Positions 1 to 9,356 of a stretch of DNA of 64,000 nt are shown piece after piece. Made by a program: the position numbers and the translations under genes. The stretch comes from Wolbachia endosymbiont of Armadillidium arcangelii. GTDB lineage: Bacteria > Pseudomonadota > Alphaproteobacteria > Rickettsiales > Anaplasmataceae. Location: assembly GCF_040207875.1 (NCBI RefSeq), contig NZ_CP157942.1, positions 620,001 through 684,000 on the forward strand, given 5' to 3'. Numbering within the stretch: position 1 is the first letter of the stretch; each line of letters opens with the position of its first letter. The notes under the pieces were generated by a model. It was given only the letters and a program-made list of their open reading frames with translations. It was not told the DNA's origin and made no database searches.

Positions 1-885
1 ATATAAAGGCAGAATATTGAGGTAAGAGATGAGGAAAAAATATCCAACAGATTTAAGTAAAAGGGAATGGTCCCGAATAGAAAAACACTTCAGGGTATCG
101 TATAAGAAAGGAGGAAGGCCGCCAAAATACAGTAAGTGTGAGATACTGAATGCAATTCTTTATGTACTGCGCACAGGATGTCAATGGCGCAATTTACCAC
201 ACGATTTTCCGTTGTGGAAGGCTGTGCATGAACAGTTTAGAAGATGGAAAAAGCAGAGGATTTTTGAGAAAGTGAACTATGATATCACTAAATATAGTAG
301 GTCAAAAATGGGAAGAAGTGAGGAGCCAAGCGCATGCATAGTGGATAGTCAATCGGTAAAAATCACGGAAAAAGGGGGGTCAAAGGTTATGATGGTGCAA
401 AAAAAGTAAATGGGAGAAAAAGACATATAATCACAGATACTCAAGGATTTGTGCTTGGTTGCTATGTAGGAGCTGCAAGCGAAAATGACAGAGATGGGGT
501 GAAGATGGTATTGGACGATATGAAAGAAAAATACAGCAATATTAAGAAAATGTGGGCTGATATGGGGTACCAAGGAAAAGATTTAAAAACCCATATAGAG
601 GAAGAACATGGGATAGATATTGAAATTGTGAAAAGACCTCCATGTAGGTTTTGGGTGCATAAAGATACACCACCAGAACTATTGCCACAACGGGATCCTG
701 GATTTGCAGTACAACCGAGAAGGTGGGTGGTAGAGAGGACTTTTGCTTGGATCAATAGAAATAGAAGGCTATCAAAGGAGTACGATTTACTTACAACATC
801 TACTGAAAGTTTCATATATCTGGCTATGAGTAAAGTTATGTTAAGTAGGGAATATGCTTGAATTTAATGGTTTGTGGACAACCTC
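1..885 (+). mobile_element. IS5-family insertion sequence, right part (left end outside window)
   Basis: The transposase frames at 29-861 are followed by GGTTTGTGGACAACCTC at 869-885, which looks like a right terminal inverted repeat. No matching left repeat is visible in the first 28 bases, so the left end probably lies before the window. The right boundary is inferred from position and not proven by a visible target duplication. Confidence 0.6.
29..861 (+). CDS. IS5-family transposase in two frames (orfA/orfB)
   Basis: DDE transposase of the IS5 family that moves the surrounding element. OrfA (29-409) has the N-terminal DUF4096-type region (RKKYPTDLSKREWSRIEK, then TGCQWRNLP) and reaches the first catalytic aspartate in CIVDSQSVK. 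The rest is in the -1 frame: GYDGAKKVNGRKRHIITD, the second-aspartate region (WADMGYQGKDL) and the glutamate region (RRWVVERTFAWINRNRRL), ending at 861. The frames meet at a run of six guanines (373-378). A -1 slip there gives a normal continuous protein, so this may be programmed frameshifting, as known for some IS elements, or a one-base deletion. No internal stop breaks either half, so the copy may still be functional. Confidence 0.85.
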
Positions 886-981
886 TAAATTTAGTTACTG
901 TAGATACGCATATTAAGTCAAAAGAAAAAATTAGCAAAGCGGTTGAAATTTAAATAACATATAGCTTTCGCGGTGCTACCT

Positions 982-2433
982 ATGGAAAATCTGCAAACTT
1001 TACGTTCAATTGCGTTTATTGTGGGAATTTTCCTATTGTTGTTTGGCTTAGCAATGCTTATTCCTGCTATTACTAATAATTATCTAGGTTACGAATGGAA
1101 AAATTTTCTGGTTGGATTTATAGTTACCTGCACATTTAGTGCAATTTTTATTTTACTGGGTAAACTAAATAAGTTACATGGAATGCCAGCAATTTTTGCG
1201 ATTACCAGTTGTACCTGGATTGCATTATCTCTATTTGCAGCTATTCCATTCTATCTTGATAGTCTAAGCTACATCGATGCACTATTTGAAGCAGTATCTG
1301 GGATTACAACCACAGGAGCAACTGTGCTCAGTGACATTGAACAACAATCTCCGGGAATATTGCTATGGAGAGCAATGCTGCATGGTATAGGAGGATTTGG
1401 AGTAATTACTATAGGAATTGCAGCTTTTCCCATATTTAAGGTTTTGAGCTTAAATAATTTACTCTATTCTGAATATTCAGATGCTATCAAAAGAAGGTTG
1501 CCACATACGCGAAGCGTAGTGATACATATTGCAGAAATATATTATGGCTTAATTTTATTGTGCATATTTTCCTATTATCTAGCTGGTATGCCATTATTTG
1601 ACGCAATATGTCACGGAATGTCCGCTGTATCAACTGGTGGATTTGCTAACTATAACGATTCTATAGGTCACTACAATAACTCTATGTTAGAAGTCATAAC
1701 AATCATTTTTATGATTTTGGGTTCTCTACCTTTTCTTAGCTATTTAAAAATTATAAGACAATTAGACGTTTACCATGATGAACAGGTCTCTTGCTTTATT
1801 AAGATATTGATTATCTCATCTTTGTTTGCTTATTTTTGGTTATATAAAAATTTTAACTTAGGAGCATTTTTATCATTTAGGTACAGCACATTTACTATTA
1901 CCTCTTTTATCACATCAACTGGCTATGTAATGTGCAACTACTTGGATTGGAGCTTTATTTCAGTCTTAGCTTTTTTTCTAACCTTTATTGGTGGATGTAG
2001 TGGTTCTGCCAGTGGTGGAATCAAAATCTTCCGTTTGATCATTTTTCTAAGGTCTATAAGGAATTACTTTAGCTCTTTATTCAATCCAGGTGCAAATGAT
2101 AGAGTAAAATTCAATGGTAAAATCCTGAAGAATGATGAAGTTCAATCTGTCTTTACGTTTTTTGCAATTTACATATTAACATTCACTGTATCGTCAATAG
2201 TGATGTCTTACTTAAGCAATGCGGACTTTGTAACTAGTATTAGCTCAGTTTCTGCAATGCTTACAAACTCTGGTCCAGGATTCAGTAACCTAATAGGTCC
2301 TTCAGGTAATTATTCCTCCTTTAGTGGCGGAGTAAAACTGTTTCTATCATTTTTAATGCTACTTGGCAGACTTGAAATATTGCCAATTTATTTTTGTATA
2401 GGTAGCTTATTATTACTTAGTAGGAAAAATTAA
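982..2433 (+). CDS. trkH: Trk-type potassium uptake protein TrkH
   Basis: Membrane subunit of the Trk K+ uptake system. The 483-aa product is a string of hydrophobic helices with the four pore loops of the SKT superfamily: SGITTTGATV, SAVSTGGFANY, TSTGYVMC and LTNSGPGFSN, each carrying a filter glycine. Length fits TrkH (about 480 aa). A GTG at 973 would add three residues; the ATG at 982 gives the usual MENLQ start. It lies 97 bases after the IS5 end and on the same strand, but no IS-borne promoter is evident. No trkA is in the window. About 630 bases without a convincing gene follow. Confidence 0.93.
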   Translation: MENLQTLRSIAFIVGIFLLLFGLAMLIPAITNNYLGYEWKNFLVGFIVTCTFSAIFILLGKLNKLHGMPAIFAITSCTWIALSLFAAIPFYLDSLSYIDALFEAVSGITTTGATVLSDIEQQSPGILLWRAMLHGIGGFGVITIGIAAFPIFKVLSLNNLLYSEYSDAIKRRLPHTRSVVIHIAEIYYGLILLCIFSYYLAGMPLFDAICHGMSAVSTGGFANYNDSIGHYNNSMLEVITIIFMILGSLPFLSYLKIIRQLDVYHDEQVSCFIKILIISSLFAYFWLYKNFNLGAFLSFRYSTFTITSFITSTGYVMCNYLDWSFISVLAFFLTFIGGCSGSASGGIKIFRLIIFLRSIRNYFSSLFNPGANDRVKFNGKILKNDEVQSVFTFFAIYILTFTVSSIVMSYLSNADFVTSISSVSAMLTNSGPGFSNLIGPSGNYSSFSGGVKLFLSFLMLLGRLEILPIYFCIGSLLLLSRKN

Positions 2434-3063
2434 AGCGAACATCTTGCATGTGATTTTTACTGAGAGTCATTTAGGTCTTGACAAACCTCTCTATGACGAT
2501 TACCTTAACCTTAAGGGTATTTATACTTGTTTTTGACCTGCAGGCTCAACAACAAAAATTCAGTAAAAAACTTAGGGTACTTATTGGCGGATTACATAAA
2601 ATTATAGCGGCTGTATGTCTTTTTTATTTTTTCTACATTCAGCCAAATCGCGCTTATTTTAAGCGTTAGCACATTATTACAGCGCCAGTTTAAATTATTA
2701 TATGGTCAAACTCACTACATAGGGATTCTTTTGCCTTTTTTCTATTTAGTAAATTTATTAATATTTGTAGCTAAAGTAATTTTAGAGACCGAAAATGGTG
2801 TCATTCCAGCGTGCGACGCTGGAATCCAGTCTATTTCATCACAAACATTGTTTTTGACATATACTCCTACAATCTTTTGTTCATTACATGATTTGTTATA
2901 TATGGATCCCAGTGTTAGCTACTTGAATGACACCATTTTTTCTGCTTAGTAAATTTATTAATATTTTTAATTGCAGTCAAGTAGCTCTACAAAACGCTCT
3001 ATAGTTTACATTTAAATTTTATTTCATATTATTGTAAGTATTACAAAACTTTAAGGAAAAATT
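2434..3063. other. Gene-poor stretch with palindromic repeat insertion
   Basis: No convincing gene. A 63-codon frame at 2478-2669 reads with protein-like composition but is unrecognised and has no good ribosome site; it may be the worn end of an older gene. From 2747 a palindromic-element insertion is present (listed separately). The last 90 bases lead to dcd and hold its AAGGA ribosome site at 3052-3056. Confidence 0.5.
2747..2966. repeat. Palindromic element bounded by a 20-bp direct repeat
   Basis: The 20-mer TAGTAAATTTATTAATATTT occurs at 2747-2766 and again at 2947-2966, exactly 200 bases apart. Between them lies an inverted-repeat unit: AAAATGGTGTCATTCCAGCG near 2790 and its near complement TGAATGACACCATTTT near 2928-2943, with inner hairpins CCAGCGTGCGACGCTGG and TGGATCCCAGTGTTAGC. 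The outer direct repeats look like a target duplication or the footprint of recombination. A 72-codon open frame across it is a by-product of the repeat. Confidence 0.75.
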
Positions 3064-3621
3064 ATGGCAGTTATGCCAGATAAATGGATAAGGGACAAAG
3101 CTGAAAACTCTGGAATGATAGAGCCTTTTGTGAATCATAAAAGCAGTAAGGGTGTCGTATCTTTCGGATTATCGTCTTATGGATATGATGCGAGAGTAAA
3201 TAATAAATTTAAGATTTTTACTAATGTTAATTCAGCTATTGTAGATCCCAAGAATTTTTCTGAGAATAGTTTCATAGATAAGGAAACAGATGTATGTATA
3301 ATTCCACCAAATAGTTTTGTGCTTGCCAGCACAGTGGAATATTTTCGTATACCAAGGAATATACTCGTAATTTGTGTTGGTAAATCAACTTATGCAAGAT
3401 GTGGTATTATAGTAAACGTCACACCTTTAGAACCTGGATGGGAAGGTCATGTCACACTTGAATTCTCAAACACTACTCCACTTCCTGCAAAAATTTACGC
3501 TAATGAAGGCGCATGCCAATTTGTGTTTTTAAGCGGCGAAGGTGAGTGCGAGAAATCATATGATGATATGAAGGGAAAATATATGAACCAACATGGTATC
3601 ACTTTGCCGCTGGTGAAATAA
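3064..3621 (+). CDS. dcd: dCTP deaminase
   Basis: Deaminates dCTP to dUTP, supplying dUMP for thymidylate synthesis in the cytoplasm. The 185-aa product shows the family core: SYGYDAR, GKSTYARCGI (nucleotide-binding SxxAR), then VTPLEPGWEGHVTLEFSN, which contains the catalytic glutamate, and ANEGACQFVF. The C-terminal Y-x-x-QHG tail (KYMNQHG) that closes over the substrate is present. Length matches other bacterial Dcd (185-195 aa). AAGGA eight bases before the ATG supports this start. Confidence 0.95.
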   Translation: MAVMPDKWIRDKAENSGMIEPFVNHKSSKGVVSFGLSSYGYDARVNNKFKIFTNVNSAIVDPKNFSENSFIDKETDVCIIPPNSFVLASTVEYFRIPRNILVICVGKSTYARCGIIVNVTPLEPGWEGHVTLEFSNTTPLPAKIYANEGACQFVFLSGEGECEKSYDDMKGKYMNQHGITLPLVK

Positions 3622-3626
3622 TCACC

Positions 3627-4652
3627 TTAGGTAAAGCGTGATATTGTTTCGTTGTACTGAAGATTACTAAGATGAGTTTTAACTAATTCATTATATTCTT
3701 TATCGCCTAAAACTGCACGCGCAGAGTGGTTTTTAAATGATTCTATAAAGCTAATAAAGAAATTTGTAGAAGGATTACTTAAAGCTTCTGCAACTTCTTT
3801 TTTTCTTTGTCATTGGAAAGCTGATTAAATAGTTCTTCTCCCTTTTTTTTGCAACTCATTTTCGAATTCCTGCTTTATAGTATCCTTATTCGCTTTTTGC
3901 AAGAAGTTAAACTCTTCAAAAGTGTACAAGGAAGAGACAATGCTATTGAAGGTGCCAGTAAAACATGCATTTCCACCACGCACTCCGTATTCTGTTTGCG
4001 ATTCTACTAAATGTTTAACCAGTTGATACTTTCTCTGTAATATGCGGATATTAATATTTATATTACGATCAGCACTTTTTTTATTTTCATCATTACAAGC
4101 TCTCCAGACCAAACTTAAAACTTGCTTCAATGTTAACTTGCTTCCACTATTCAGGTCGGAGTTATTCTTTATACGCTTCAAACACTCAAGTGCATGTTTT
4201 TTCTCATCTTCTGTAAGTTGGTCTTTATCTGCAGCTTTCTGCGCTCCATTTGCTATACACTCTAGCTCATTGATAAAATTTTCTATTTCTTGTGTAAATC
4301 CATCTTCAACATCAGGCTCACCATAGTTTTCTCTTAGCTTTTGAATGTTGATACTGATTGCATTATTTACATCAGTATCATGTGTTGTTTGTGGAATACG
4401 TGCTGCCTCCATAAATGCTTCAGCCCTTTGCCCTAACCATCCTGGCATTTTGCCTCCTGCAAGAGTATATAGCTTACTCAATGCTTCAGCGACTAGAATC
4501 AATACTAGGACAAGAAGAACAGTAAATGCTATAAGTAATGCTATAGCTAAACCGATGACAAGCCACCTCACAGGAGCTAGTAAAATATCTCTTGCTTTTT
4601 TTAATTTTGACGGTCTTTGTACGTTATCTGGTGTATTTACTACTGCTGGCAT
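3627..4652 (-). pseudogene. Membrane-anchored hypothetical protein, 3' end broken by two frameshifts
   Basis: The readable part (4652 to 3825, 275 aa) starts with a charged N-terminus, then a strong hydrophobic segment near residues 30-57 and a possible weaker one, then a soluble helical region. The frame stops just after a run of eight adenines (ELQKKG, near 3849). Coding similarity continues in another frame (EELFNQLSNDKEKK), shifts again at a run of seven adenines near 3808, and continues as VAEALSNPSTNFFISF... to a stop at 3627-3629. A one-base loss and a one-base gain would restore about 340 codons. No family is recognised. The next upstream gene on this strand (4923-5846) is another membrane-anchored unknown of similar architecture. 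Confidence 0.6.
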
Positions 4653-4922
4653 AATTAGTTTAAGTTAATATTAATGCTGCTATTGTACTATATTTTCCTT
4701 TGTTTTTCAACAAAATTTTTATCCCCGTGCTTTCTCATTCTTTCTCATAATTGCTATAGATGCATTTTTTTATTAAAAGCTTGAGTTAATTTCTGTAAGT
4801 TTTCCTTTTTAAATTGGTATCCTCTCAAGTAGCTGACACTGGTTTCACTTACACAACGTCTGTGCTACAACGCGTTCATATAGTCGTACCACAGACAATA
4901 ATTCTCAAATCGGGAAAAATTA

Positions 4923-5846
4923 CTACTTGTGTTGTGAGCTACCAGGATGCTCTATAGACAATATTTCATGATTGTCAGAGAGCAAAGTGCGTAAGTCACT
5001 TTGCATTAGTGCTTGTTTTGCTTCTTGTTGAGTATTTTCTGTACGCACGCTCATGCCAAATTGCAAATCTAAACCATTGTTTGGAAGAAGATCGCATTGA
5101 AATTTGAAACCAGCAGCAAAACTTTTTTGTAGATCACAAAGATCTCCAATCATGATTCCTTGCATGCTTACACTACAGTCATTTCCAACTGTTCGTATCA
5201 TTGCTTTACCATCTCGTATACCATTATTGTTTATGTTTTTTGCCGTGATAGTCTGGTCTATAGCTTGCTTACCTTCCACTACTCGAGATATTACTTCTAT
5301 ATTTGGTTGATTATCACTTCTCATTAGTGGTTGATCCTGTTGCCCTAGCTTATTAACTGCTTCTTTAACACACGTATTGTATTTTTCGCCACTATTTATC
5401 TCAATTTTATTTACTGTTTGAGCTTCACCTTTTTCTATGTCTTTTTGACTAAATATATCTTTATTGATAGCTCGAAAAATCAGAAGTGGTATCAGTGAAG
5501 TTATTAGATTTAATATAATGCATGAAATTAAAATCGCTGCTGCAGCTGTACAGATTAAGATTCTAGCTACGCCTTTTGCTACTTTAGATAATTTAGAATC
5601 GTTTTCTTGAGTATCAACAGCATTCCAAAAAAGATAGGTACACACTGCCCATGCTACTGTTATAGCAGTTGGTACAATGACTGGAATAAGCAAAAAAGCA
5701 TTGATTAACTTTTTTCCAGAACTAGTTGATTTACCATTCAGTGATGTAAGATAGTTTGTGCCAGCACTAGCAATCGATTGTATACCAGAGAAAACCCTTT
5801 CTCTATTTTCTTTTGATGAAAACTCAAATTTCATTTTTACTACCAT
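4923..5846 (-). CDS. Hypothetical membrane protein
   Basis: 307 aa, family not recognised. Two hydrophobic segments are visible: one near residues 47-72 (LINAFLLIPVIVPTAITVAW) and one near residues 93-123 (ILICTAAAAILISCIILNLI). The remaining 180 residues are polar and presumably lie on one side of the membrane. A second in-frame ATG sits four codons downstream of the first, so the start is uncertain by 12 bases. It lies 270 bases upstream of the broken membrane gene at 3627-4652 on the same strand; the two form a pair of unknown accessory membrane proteins. The gene is divergent from the ankyrin gene at 6096. Confidence 0.6.
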   Translation of the reverse strand: MVVKMKFEFSSKENRERVFSGIQSIASAGTNYLTSLNGKSTSSGKKLINAFLLIPVIVPTAITVAWAVCTYLFWNAVDTQENDSKLSKVAKGVARILICTAAAAILISCIILNLITSLIPLLIFRAINKDIFSQKDIEKGEAQTVNKIEINSGEKYNTCVKEAVNKLGQQDQPLMRSDNQPNIEVISRVVEGKQAIDQTITAKNINNNGIRDGKAMIRTVGNDCSVSMQGIMIGDLCDLQKSFAAGFKFQCDLLPNNGLDLQFGMSVRTENTQQEAKQALMQSDLRTLLSDNHEILSIEHPGSSQHK

Positions 5847-6095
5847 TTTTATTCTAGTATTATGTTAAGAATTGATATTAGAAAGTCAACATAAATTTTT
5901 TACTTCCATGTTTTTCTATTGTTGTCTATAATGACTATAGTTACATCACATATTTTTCTCAATTAAATACATCAATTATTTACTGCAAATTATCCTATAG
6001 TTTGGTTATAATCTTTTCTCAATCACTCCTAAAAATATATTTACTTTTGTGTGTAATTGTGTAGTAACTGCGTCATAAGGTTATATGAGGTAACA

Positions 6096-7349
6096 ATGAA
6101 CTTTAAAAATTTTAGAAAAATATTAAGTGCAATTGATAAGGATGCAGGTGTAAATAAAGATAACGTAATTAATAAAATAAAAGAAGCATTACAAAGGGAA
6201 GATGCAAACACGTATCAAGAGTGGGAAAATAAAAATTTTAGTGTAAATCATATATTTACCCAAAGTGATCCTGATGCCGAATTTACATTGTTAATTGTAG
6301 CTGCTGCAGCTGGCTATAAGGATTTAGTGAATGTTTTATTAGATAGGCATGCGGACGTTAATGTAGAAGATGAAAATAAGGAGACTGCTTTGCATCATGC
6401 CGTTTGTAGTAGATGTGTAGGTGCAGTAAATGCTCTACTAAATAGAGGTGCAGATATTAATGTAAAAGATAGAAGTGGTAAGACTCCTTTGCATTATGCT
6501 ACTATATATAACTTCATAGATGTAGTAAATGCTCTACTAGAAAAAGGTGCGGATGTTAATGTAGAAGATGAAAATAAGGGGACTGCTTTGCATCATGCCG
6601 TTCGTAATGGATTTGTAGATGCAGTAAATGCTCTACTAAATAAAGGTGCAGATATTAATGTAAAAGATAGCAATGGTCAGACTCCCTTGCATTATGCTAC
6701 TGTGTATGACCTCGTAGAGGTAATACATGTTCTACTAAAAAGAGGTGCGGATGTTAATGTAAAAGATGGAAATATTTGTACTCCTTTGCATTATGCTACT
6801 GTAAATAACTGTGTAGAGACAGTAGATGCTCTATTAGCGAAAGGCGCAAGTGTTCATGAAAAAGATAGTTTGCAGAGAATTCCTTTACATTATGCTGCTA
6901 CAAATGGCTATGTAGAGATAGTAAATGCTCTATTAGCTCAAGGTGCAAATGTTTATGAAAAAGATGAGCAGCAGAAGACTCCTTTCTATTATGCCATTAT
7001 AAATCATCAGGAAGATACGGTAGAGGATATAAAATGGTTTTTGAAAAGTAAGGTAGTTGGAGATAGTATAATTGTTAGTAGTTCAGTTGTAGTGTTAGGG
7101 AGTGTTGTATCAGCGACGCTTTTGGTAACCGAGACAGTGGAAAGTACATTAACATCTGTTGCGACAGCAATAGCTACGTTTGTAACAACAGCATTAGCAT
7201 CTGGTTACGCTAAATATGCAATATCGAAACTTAATGCTGAGATAAAAGAAATAAAAGAGCGACAAAACGTAATGGAAGGGCGGCAAAGCTTAGGAGAGTG
7301 GCAAAATGTAGATCTACAAGAAGTGTATATACATAATGCTCTTTTGTAA
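6096..7349 (+). CDS. Ankyrin-repeat protein with C-terminal membrane segment
   Basis: 417 aa. A short N-terminal region is followed by about seven ankyrin repeats of 33 residues (residues about 65-305) with the consensus TPLHYAT...VVNALLEKGADVNVEDENKG. A hydrophobic stretch (VSSSVVVLGSVVSATLLV to TAIATFVTTALASGYA, residues about 330-380) and a short coiled tail follow. Ankyrin arrays are protein-binding scaffolds and are a Wolbachia hallmark, often proposed as host-directed effectors. The ATG at 6096 is preferred over the upstream TTG/GTG because ATGAGG sits just before it. The arrays alternate between two near-identical DNA units (DVNVEDENK and DINVKDSNG types), a sign of internal duplication. 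Confidence 0.88.
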   Translation: MNFKNFRKILSAIDKDAGVNKDNVINKIKEALQREDANTYQEWENKNFSVNHIFTQSDPDAEFTLLIVAAAAGYKDLVNVLLDRHADVNVEDENKETALHHAVCSRCVGAVNALLNRGADINVKDRSGKTPLHYATIYNFIDVVNALLEKGADVNVEDENKGTALHHAVRNGFVDAVNALLNKGADINVKDSNGQTPLHYATVYDLVEVIHVLLKRGADVNVKDGNICTPLHYATVNNCVETVDALLAKGASVHEKDSLQRIPLHYAATNGYVEIVNALLAQGANVYEKDEQQKTPFYYAIINHQEDTVEDIKWFLKSKVVGDSIIVSSSVVVLGSVVSATLLVTETVESTLTSVATAIATFVTTALASGYAKYAISKLNAEIKEIKERQNVMEGRQSLGEWQNVDLQEVYIHNALL

Positions 7350-7712
7350 ATTTTCACTTCCGCACTTTTTCAGTGTTGCTTATAATAACTATATCTACAT
7401 AATTTAGTGATGTATTTTTCTTAATTCAAAGCTTCAATTATCTATTTTAAGTTATTGAGTTTCTTATTATAATATCTGTCATTCCAGGGTGCTTTTTTTG
7501 TCATCCCAGTGCGTGACACTGGGATGAAGGAAAAAAGAACACTGAATTCAAAATACAACGTCGTACATACCATCTGATATCTCTTGATACCGCATAATAC
7601 CTCAATTATAGATTGATTAAGGACACCTTGAGTTATCTCTTTAGTTAGTCTTACTTTACTATAAAAAGCTTGTACTCTTTAAGTCTATTGTTTATAAATT
7701 ATAAGCTAGAAT
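7350..7712. other. Intergenic stretch with one palindromic element
   Basis: A palindromic repeat occupies 7478-7528 (GTCATTCCAGGGTG, then GTCATCCCAGTGCGTGACAC and TGGGATGA). No gene is seen. The remaining sequence up to the ATG at 7713 is AT-rich and presumably carries the promoter of the AAA ATPase gene, but no convincing -35/-10 pair stands out. Confidence 0.5.
7478..7528. repeat. Palindromic element copy
   Basis: GTCATTCCAGGGTG is followed by GTCATCCCAGTGCGTGACAC and TGGGATGA, the same hairpin core as the copies near 2790, 9100, 39340 and 46000. Confidence 0.7.
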
Positions 7713-9047
7713 ATGTTTAGTAGAACTAATATGCCTTTTCTTATAGCTGGTGCTATTGCTTCTCTTATATTAATTACATCTGGAGTTTTTGCTGTAGCTC
7801 CTTACGTTGCATTTTTATCTTCAGTTGCAGCTTTAAATATAGCTCCCCCTGTTATTTTTATTTTATTTGCGCTTTCTGCAGTAGTAATTGTGTTTTCATA
7901 TAAAATGATTAAACAAAGTAAAAAATCTCAAGAAAACTCGAAAGCTGAAGTCAAAGAGCTAAATAAAGAGTCAAGTAAAGAAGAAAATAAGCTAACTCCA
8001 ATTAAAGAAGAATTAGAGAATGAAGAGGCTAAAGAAAATAAAAAGAAGCTTAGTGATCTAGAAAAAAAAGTCGAGAGAATTTCAGATAGTTTTGTAACGA
8101 AAGATAAAGTGGAGGGGTTAGAAAAAGTGGTTGGTGACCTTTCTGCACAGTTAATTAATAGTACTGCAATAGATGAAGTAGAAGAAAAGTTGAGTATGGA
8201 ATTTTATGCAAAAGGTGAAGAAAGAGGGTGGAATACAACATTTAGTGATATTATATTGCCAAATGACATAAAAGAAAAATTGAAAGGGATTTATAAGTTA
8301 CAAGGCAGAGGATATCTCTTGTACGGTCCACCAGGAACTGGTAAGACTAGTATTAGTAAGGCAATTGCAAATCAAACTAAATCTCTGTTTGCGTTTATGT
8401 CTGTTTCTGCATCTTGCTTGTCTAATCAATCAAATATAGATCAGGTTTTTGAGAAAGCAGAGGCAAACAGTCCGTGTATAATTTTTATAGATGAGATTGA
8501 CGGCATTAGCAAAAAGCGCACTTCCATTGAAAATGCAGGACCTTTAACTCATTTACTCACTAAATTGGATCGAGAGTTTTTATCCTCAAAAAATATAACG
8601 GTAGTTGCTGCAACTAATCATAAGAATCATTTAGATCCTGCGCTTATTAGGGGTGGTCGTTTGGAGTGTATTGAGGTTCCTGGGCTGGATAAAGACGATA
8701 CGCGTCAAAAAATATTACAAGAATGGCTCGAAAAATTAAAAGATAGCGATATGAAAATTCTTGTACAGGCTAGTAAGGGATTCGCAATGGCAAATCTGAT
8801 TTGCTTAATCAATAAAATAAACGAAACTACAGAAAAGGAAGGCAAAATAAAATATCTTCGCACTTTCTGTAAAGATTTCAAAAAGGAGCATAACATAAAA
8901 GATGAGCTAGATAAGAAACATAGTAACGGAAAAACTAAAAACAAGGATATAAGTCTATCATCTGGAAGCTTATCTAGAAGTTCATCAGTAAGCTCTTTAT
9001 TGAGTGATGTATCTTCTCGAGAAAGTAAGCGGCAAATCGGGGAATAA
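7713..9047 (+). CDS. Membrane-anchored AAA ATPase with coiled coil
   Basis: 444 aa. Two N-terminal membrane segments (residues about 8-28 and 38-62) are followed by a very charged helical region (about 65-165, EELENEEAKENKKKLSDLEKKVE) likely to form a coiled coil. An AAA+ module comes next: Walker A GPPGTGKTSISKA, Walker B CIIFIDEIDG, sensor-1 VVAATNH and an RGGR arginine-finger-like site. The C-terminus is serine-rich (SSGSLSRSSSVSSLLSDVSS). The ATPase core resembles the FtsH/Cdc48-type AAA class, but no protease domain follows. A second AAA protein in this window (34419-36413) also pairs an AAA module with a coiled coil and membrane segment, in reverse order. The function is unknown; membrane-tethered protein remodelling is an inference. 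Confidence 0.8.
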   Translation: MFSRTNMPFLIAGAIASLILITSGVFAVAPYVAFLSSVAALNIAPPVIFILFALSAVVIVFSYKMIKQSKKSQENSKAEVKELNKESSKEENKLTPIKEELENEEAKENKKKLSDLEKKVERISDSFVTKDKVEGLEKVVGDLSAQLINSTAIDEVEEKLSMEFYAKGEERGWNTTFSDIILPNDIKEKLKGIYKLQGRGYLLYGPPGTGKTSISKAIANQTKSLFAFMSVSASCLSNQSNIDQVFEKAEANSPCIIFIDEIDGISKKRTSIENAGPLTHLLTKLDREFLSSKNITVVAATNHKNHLDPALIRGGRLECIEVPGLDKDDTRQKILQEWLEKLKDSDMKILVQASKGFAMANLICLINKINETTEKEGKIKYLRTFCKDFKKEHNIKDELDKKHSNGKTKNKDISLSSGSLSRSSSVSSLLSDVSSRESKRQIGE

Positions 9048-9356
9048 AGAGAATTACTACACAGTCTGGGATGACGCCATGCAAGTGACACAATTCGAAT
9101 CATGTCATTCCAGTGCTTGATACTGGAATCCAGGAATTTTTTGAGCACGCAAGTTATACCAAGTTTTTTGTTGGTAAGAAAGGCTGGATCCCAGTGTCAC
9201 AAACACTGGGATGACAGGAAAAGGGCTACTCGGATGACATCCTTTTTTTCCTGGATACCAGTCGCATGACACTACTATATAGTAGGTCCCAATTTCATCC
9301 CAGTCTGGGATCTTCTTTCAAAAATTCAAAACAATCTATCAAAAAGGAGGATTATT
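9048..9356. repeat. Cluster of palindromic repeats before the tail-like gene
   Basis: From 9064 to about 9313 the sequence is several degenerate copies of the Wolbachia-type palindrome: GTCATTCCAGTGCTTGATAC/TGGAATCC, GGATCCCAGTGTCACAAACA/CTGGGATGAC, and more divergent copies (CCTGGATACCAGTCGCATGAC, CCCAGTCTGGGATC). The last bases hold AAAAGGAGG (9342-9350), the ribosome site of the next gene. Confidence 0.7.

Noticed and set aside
2478..2949. Two short plus-strand frames of 63 and 72 codons
   Set aside because: The second is the translation of the palindromic element. The first is possible but has no ribosome site and no recognisable family, so it is only mentioned in the gene-poor stretch.
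2747..9313. Possible CRISPR array from recurrent GTCATTCCAG/CTGGGATGAC units
   Set aside because: Copies are irregularly spaced, inverted, and of variable length, with no regular spacers and no cas genes.
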